From Mesorhizobium sp. (GTDB taxonomy: Bacteria > Pseudomonadota > Alphaproteobacteria > Rhizobiales > Rhizobiaceae): a stretch of 64,000 bases of DNA. The position numbers were made by a program, and so were the translations under genes. Positions within the stretch are counted from its first letter, which is position 1, and the number at the start of each line of letters is the position of its first letter. Below are positions 60,798 to 64,000 of the stretch, piece after piece. The notes under the pieces were generated by a model. That model was not told where the DNA came from, made no database searches, and saw only the letters and a program-made list of their open reading frames with translations. Location: NCBI RefSeq assembly GCF_017306585.1, contig NZ_JAFKIC010000108.1, positions 1-64,000 of the forward strand, in the 5' to 3' direction.

Positions 60798-60818
60798 CAT
60801 TGGACAAATTGTCCAATG
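60798..60818. promoter_or_regulatory. 21-bp perfect palindrome between MFS and cyoA genes
   Basis: Arms CATTGGACAA and TTGTCCAATG around a single A. It lies about 97 bases from the MFS start and 93 bases from the cyoA start. Perfect symmetry of this length suggests an operator for a dimeric regulator, GntR-like in form. Confidence 0.65.
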
Positions 60819-60910
60819 TCACCGCGCCGCCGGCGGCAGTAGCCCTTTGATCGATACCGCACTGCAACATTCACCATAGGGTTGCCGCGGTCGACCGAGG
60901 GCAGCGTCTG

Positions 60911-62092
60911 ATGAAACGATTTGGAGCCTTGCTTCTGTTCCCCCTGGCCGGGCTGCTGAGCGGTTGCGACCTGGTCGTGCTCGCGCCGGCGGGCGACGTC
61001 GCGGCCCAGCAGCGTGACCTGCTCGTGGTCTCGACCCTCTTGATGCTGATCATCATCGTGCCGGTGATGGCGCTGACCGTCTTCTTCGCCTGGCGCTACC
61101 GGCAGTCCAATGCCTCCGCGACCTATGCGCCGGACTGGGACCATTCGACGAAACTGGAACTGGTGATCTGGGCTGCCCCCCTGCTCATCATCATCTGCCT
61201 TGGCGCGCTGACCTGGCTCGGCACGCACCTGCTCGATCCCTATCGCCGCATCGACCGCATCGAGCCCGGCCAGCCCGTCACCCAGAACCATAAGCCGCTC
61301 AGGGTCGAGGTCGTGGCGCTCGACTGGAAATGGCTCTTCATCTATCCCGACTACGGCATTGCGTCCGTCAACGAGCTCGCCGCTCCGGTCAACCAGCCGA
61401 TCGATTTCCGCATCACCTCGTCGGCGGTGATGAATTCCTTCTACATTCCCGCCCTTGCCGGGCAGATCTACGCCATGCCCGGCATGGAAACGAAGCTGCA
61501 CGCCGTCATCAATCAGGCTGGCACCTATAGTGGCTTCTCGGCCAACTACAGCGGCGCCGGTTTTTCCGGCATGCGCTTCGCCTTCCATGGCATGTCCGAT
61601 GATGCCTTCGGCCAGTGGGTGGCGCAGACCAGGACCGCCTCGGCCAAGCTTGATCGCGACAGCTATCTCGACCTGGAAAAACCGAGCGAGAACGAACCCG
61701 TCCGCCACTATGCCTCCGTCGATCCCGACCTCTACGGCGCCATCCTCAATCTGTGCGTCGAGCGCGGCAAGATGTGCATGAGCGAGATGATGTCGATCGA
61801 CGCCAAAGGCGGCCTCGGCCTGGCGGGTGTGCGCAACACGCTGCCGCTGCAATATGACAAGGTCGCCCGACGCGGCGCCATCTTCGGAAACGACCCGTCC
61901 TATGTCGCCAGCATCTGCACGGCGGAAGAGGCCGCCGCCGTTTCTCGCGCGTCGCGCGAGGACTGGCCGACATACTGGCCGGCCAAGAACCTGTCGCCGC
62001 TGCGCGGGGCGGGTTTGCTGCGGCCGGGAACAGACAGCCGGAGCGCCGAGGCGGATACGTCGCCGCTCGGCATGCTGCGGCGTGAATTGTGA
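60911..62092 (+). CDS. cyoA: Cytochrome bo-type ubiquinol oxidase subunit II
   Basis: A 393-residue lipoprotein: lipobox LLSGC near residue 19, two membrane helices, then a periplasmic cupredoxin domain (VVALDWKWLFIYPDYGIASVNE...FYIPALAGQIYAMPGM) without the CuA ligands, as expected for quinol oxidases. It is longer than the E. coli protein (315) through a C-terminal extension, common in alphaproteobacteria. cyoB follows after 10 bases. Confidence 0.92.
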   Translation: MKRFGALLLFPLAGLLSGCDLVVLAPAGDVAAQQRDLLVVSTLLMLIIIVPVMALTVFFAWRYRQSNASATYAPDWDHSTKLELVIWAAPLLIIICLGALTWLGTHLLDPYRRIDRIEPGQPVTQNHKPLRVEVVALDWKWLFIYPDYGIASVNELAAPVNQPIDFRITSSAVMNSFYIPALAGQIYAMPGMETKLHAVINQAGTYSGFSANYSGAGFSGMRFAFHGMSDDAFGQWVAQTRTASAKLDRDSYLDLEKPSENEPVRHYASVDPDLYGAILNLCVERGKMCMSEMMSIDAKGGLGLAGVRNTLPLQYDKVARRGAIFGNDPSYVASICTAEEAAAVSRASREDWPTYWPAKNLSPLRGAGLLRPGTDSRSAEADTSPLGMLRREL

Positions 62093-62102
62093 GAGATAGC
62101 CG

Positions 62103-64000
62103 ATGCCCGATACGCTGACCAAGTTCATTTTCGGCCGCCTCACGCTCGAGTCGCTGCCGCTGCACGAGCCGATCGTGGTGGCCACCTTCATCGCGGTGGC
62201 GCTCGGCGGCATCGCCCTGCTTGCCGCGATCACCTATTTCAAGCTCTGGACCTATCTCTGGCGCGAGTGGTTCACCAGCGTCGACCATAAGAAGATCGGC
62301 ATCATGTACATGGTGCTGGGCCTCGTCATGCTTTTGCGCGGCTTCTCCGACGCCATCATGATGCGGCTCCAGCAGGCGATCGCCTTCAACGGCTCCGAGG
62401 GTTATCTCAACTCGCACCATTACGACCAGATCTTCACCGCGCATGGCGTGATCATGATCTTCTTCGTGGCGATGCCTTTCGTCACCGGCTTGATGAACTT
62501 CGTCGTGCCGCTGCAGATCGGGGCGCGCGACGTGTCGTTCCCCTTCCTCAACAATTTCTCCTTCTGGATGACGGTCGGCGGCGCCGTTCTGGTCATGGCC
62601 TCGCTGTTCGTGGGCGAGTTCGCCCGCACCGGCTGGCTCGCCTATCCGCCGCTCTCCGGCATCGGCTACAGTCCTGACGTCGGTGTCGATTATTACATCT
62701 GGGCGCTGCAGGTGGCGGGCGTCGGCACGACGCTGTCCGGCATCAACCTGATCTGTACCATCATCAAGATGCGCGCGCCCGGCATGACGATGATGCGCAT
62801 GCCCGTCTTCACCTGGACATCGCTCTGCACCAACGTGCTGATCGTGGCGTCCTTCCCGGTGCTGACGGCCGTGCTCGCCATGCTGTCGCTCGACCGCTAT
62901 GTCGGCACCAACTTCTTCACCAACGACTTCGGCGGCAACCCGATGATGTATGTGAACCTCATCTGGATATGGGGTCACCCGGAAGTCTACATCCTCATCC
63001 TGCCGCTGTTCGGCGTCTTTTCCGAGGTCACCTCGACCTTCTCCGGCAAGCGCCTGTTCGGCTACACCTCGATGGTCTACGCCACGGTGGTCATCACCAT
63101 CCTGTCGTATCTGGTCTGGCTGCACCATTTCTTCACCATGGGCTCCGGCGCCAGCGTCAATTCCTTCTTCGGCATTACCACGATGATCATCTCGATCCCG
63201 ACAGGGGCGAAGATATTCAACTGGCTGTTCACGATGTATCGCGGTCGCATCCGCTTCGAACTGCCGATGATGTGGACGGTGGCATTCATGCTGACCTTCA
63301 CCGTCGGCGGCATGACCGGCGTGCTGCTTGCGGTGCCGCCGGCCGATTTCGTGCTGCACAACAGCCTGTTCCTGATCGCGCATTTCCACAATGTGATCAT
63401 CGGCGGCGTGCTGTTCGGCCTGTTCGCCGGCATAGCCTACTGGTGGCCGAAAGCCTTCGGCTTCAAGCTCGATCCGTTCTGGGGCAAGGTCTCCTTCTGG
63501 TGCTGGGTGGTCGGCTTCTGGTTCGCCTTCATGCCGCTCTATATCCTCGGCCTGATGGGTGTGACGCGCCGCATGCGTGTCTTCGACGATCCCTCGCTGC
63601 AGATATGGTTCGTCATCGCCGCCTTCGGCGCGGTGCTGATCGCCGCCGGCATCGCCGCCTTCCTGATCCAGATCTTCGTCTCCATCCGCAAGCGCGAGGC
63701 CCTGACCGATCCGACCGGCGATCCCTGGGATGGCCGCACGCTCGAATGGGCCACCTCTTCGCCGCCGCCCGCCTACAACTTCGCCTTCACGCCGGTCGTG
63801 CGCGACAACGACGCCTGGTGGGACATGAAGAAGGCCGGCTACGTCAGGCCGCTCTCCGGCTTCAAGCCGATCCATATGCCCAGCAACACCGGCACCGGCA
63901 TCATCCTGGCGGGCTTCAGCGTCGCGCTCGGCTTCGCCATGATCTGGTACATCTGGTGGCTGGCGGCGCTGAGCTTCGTCTGCCTCATCGCCACCGCCAT
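62103..64000 (+). CDS. cyoB: Cytochrome bo-type ubiquinol oxidase subunit I (3' end beyond window)
   Basis: About 632 residues are visible of an expected 660-670; the frame is open to the window end. The heme-copper ligands are [20 protein letters not shown] (His-Tyr cross-link pair), WLHHFFTMG and [11 protein letters not shown], which bind heme b, heme o and CuB. The N-terminus [11 protein letters not shown] and [14 protein letters not shown] match CyoB. It pumps protons while reducing oxygen. A long frame on the other strand over this gene is only a shadow. Confidence 0.95.
   Translation, partial: MPDTLTKFIFGRLTLESLPLHEPIVVATFIAVALGGIALLAAITYFKLWTYLWREWFTSVDHKKIGIMYMVLGLVMLLRGFSDAIMMRLQQAIAFNGSEGYLNSHHYDQIFTAHGVIMIFFVAMPFVTGLMNFVVPLQIGARDVSFPFLNNFSFWMTVGGAVLVMASLFVGEFARTGWLAYPPLSGIGYSPDVGVDYYIWALQVAGVGTTLSGINLICTIIKMRAPGMTMMRMPVFTWTSLCTNVLIVASFPVLTAVLAMLSLDRYVGTNFFTNDFGGNPMMYVNLIWIWGHPEVYILILPLFGVFSEVTSTFSGKRLFGYTSMVYATVVITILSYLVWLHHFFTMGSGASVNSFFGITTMIISIPTGAKIFNWLFTMYRGRIRFELPMMWTVAFMLTFTVGGMTGVLLAVPPADFVLHNSLFLIAHFHNVIIGGVLFGLFAGIAYWWPKAFGFKLDPFWGKVSFWCWVVGFWFAFMPLYILGLMGVTRRMRVFDDPSLQIWFVIAAFGAVLIAAGIAAFLIQIFVSIRKREALTDPTGDPWDGRTLEWATSSPPPAYNFAFTPVVRDNDAWWDMKKAGYVRPLSGFKPIHMPSNTGTGIILAGFSVALGFAMIWYIWWLAALSFVCLIATA

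Noticed and set aside
61746..63875. A 709-codon open frame on the minus strand
   Set aside because: It lies opposite cyoA and cyoB, has a low-complexity His/Glu/Asp/Arg-rich composition typical of antisense of GC-rich membrane proteins, and no family features.
1..64000. CRISPR array, tRNA, rRNA or insertion sequence
   Set aside because: No regular repeat-spacer structure, no cloverleaf or rRNA segment and no transposase-like reading frame was recognised on either strand.

Overview
The window is GC-rich, densely packed DNA from an alphaproteobacterium, most likely a Rhizobiales member of the Mesorhizobium/Phyllobacteriaceae type. This is inferred from the abundance of ABC uptake systems (Liv, Aap-like, three sugar- or amino-acid-type operons), an intergenic palindromic element of a kind familiar from rhizobia (37614-37706), and an alphaproteobacterial cyo locus. 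No tRNA, rRNA, CRISPR array, insertion sequence or replication origin was seen.

Region 1 (1-34.5 kb) looks like a multi-operon catabolic island. It starts with the tail of a Liv-type system and a MetX-like hydrolase. Next come an Aap-like amino-acid transporter without its ATPase, a glutamine amidotransferase, a small SnoaL-like protein and a TetR regulator. A dehydrogenase operon follows (SDR, ALDH, GFA, aldo/keto reductase, SDR), then two metallo-beta-lactamase-fold hydrolases, a zinc alcohol dehydrogenase, an FMN reductase and an FCD-type GntR regulator. The core is a flavin reductase, a carboxymuconolactone-decarboxylase-like protein and a RutA-like flavin monooxygenase, followed by a ribose-type ABC transporter, an ALDH with a 35-residue internal deletion, a second GFA protein, and an SCP2-like protein overlapping an alpha/beta hydrolase. 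The same two domains are fused in one protein at 20681-21931. A repeated operator (core CAGACAATC on one strand) lies in front of most of these units. A second 16-bp motif of TetR type lies in front of three of them. Together they suggest one co-regulated, apparently undescribed pathway, possibly for an N-heterocyclic or lactone-forming compound. The substrate is inference only.

A lower-GC seam with short repeats (about 34.5-36.7 kb) separates this from region 2 (36.7-52.4 kb), which resembles an opine or N-substituted amino acid catabolic locus. It holds an ornithine-cyclodeaminase-family protein, an aminotransferase, an ALDH, a cupin, and a C-N lyase of the argininosuccinate lyase family. 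A three-part FAD/2Fe-2S amine oxidase, Lrp and LysR regulators, a His/Occ-type ABC transporter, a decayed LysR gene and a further FAD oxidoreductase complete it.

Region 3 (52.5-57.3 kb) is a ribose-type ABC operon with its LacI regulator and a 26-bp perfect operator palindrome at the promoter. Region 4 (57.3-64 kb) carries a GGDEF-EAL protein, an MFS transporter and the start of a cytochrome bo-type quinol oxidase operon (cyoA, cyoB); cyoB runs off the window end.
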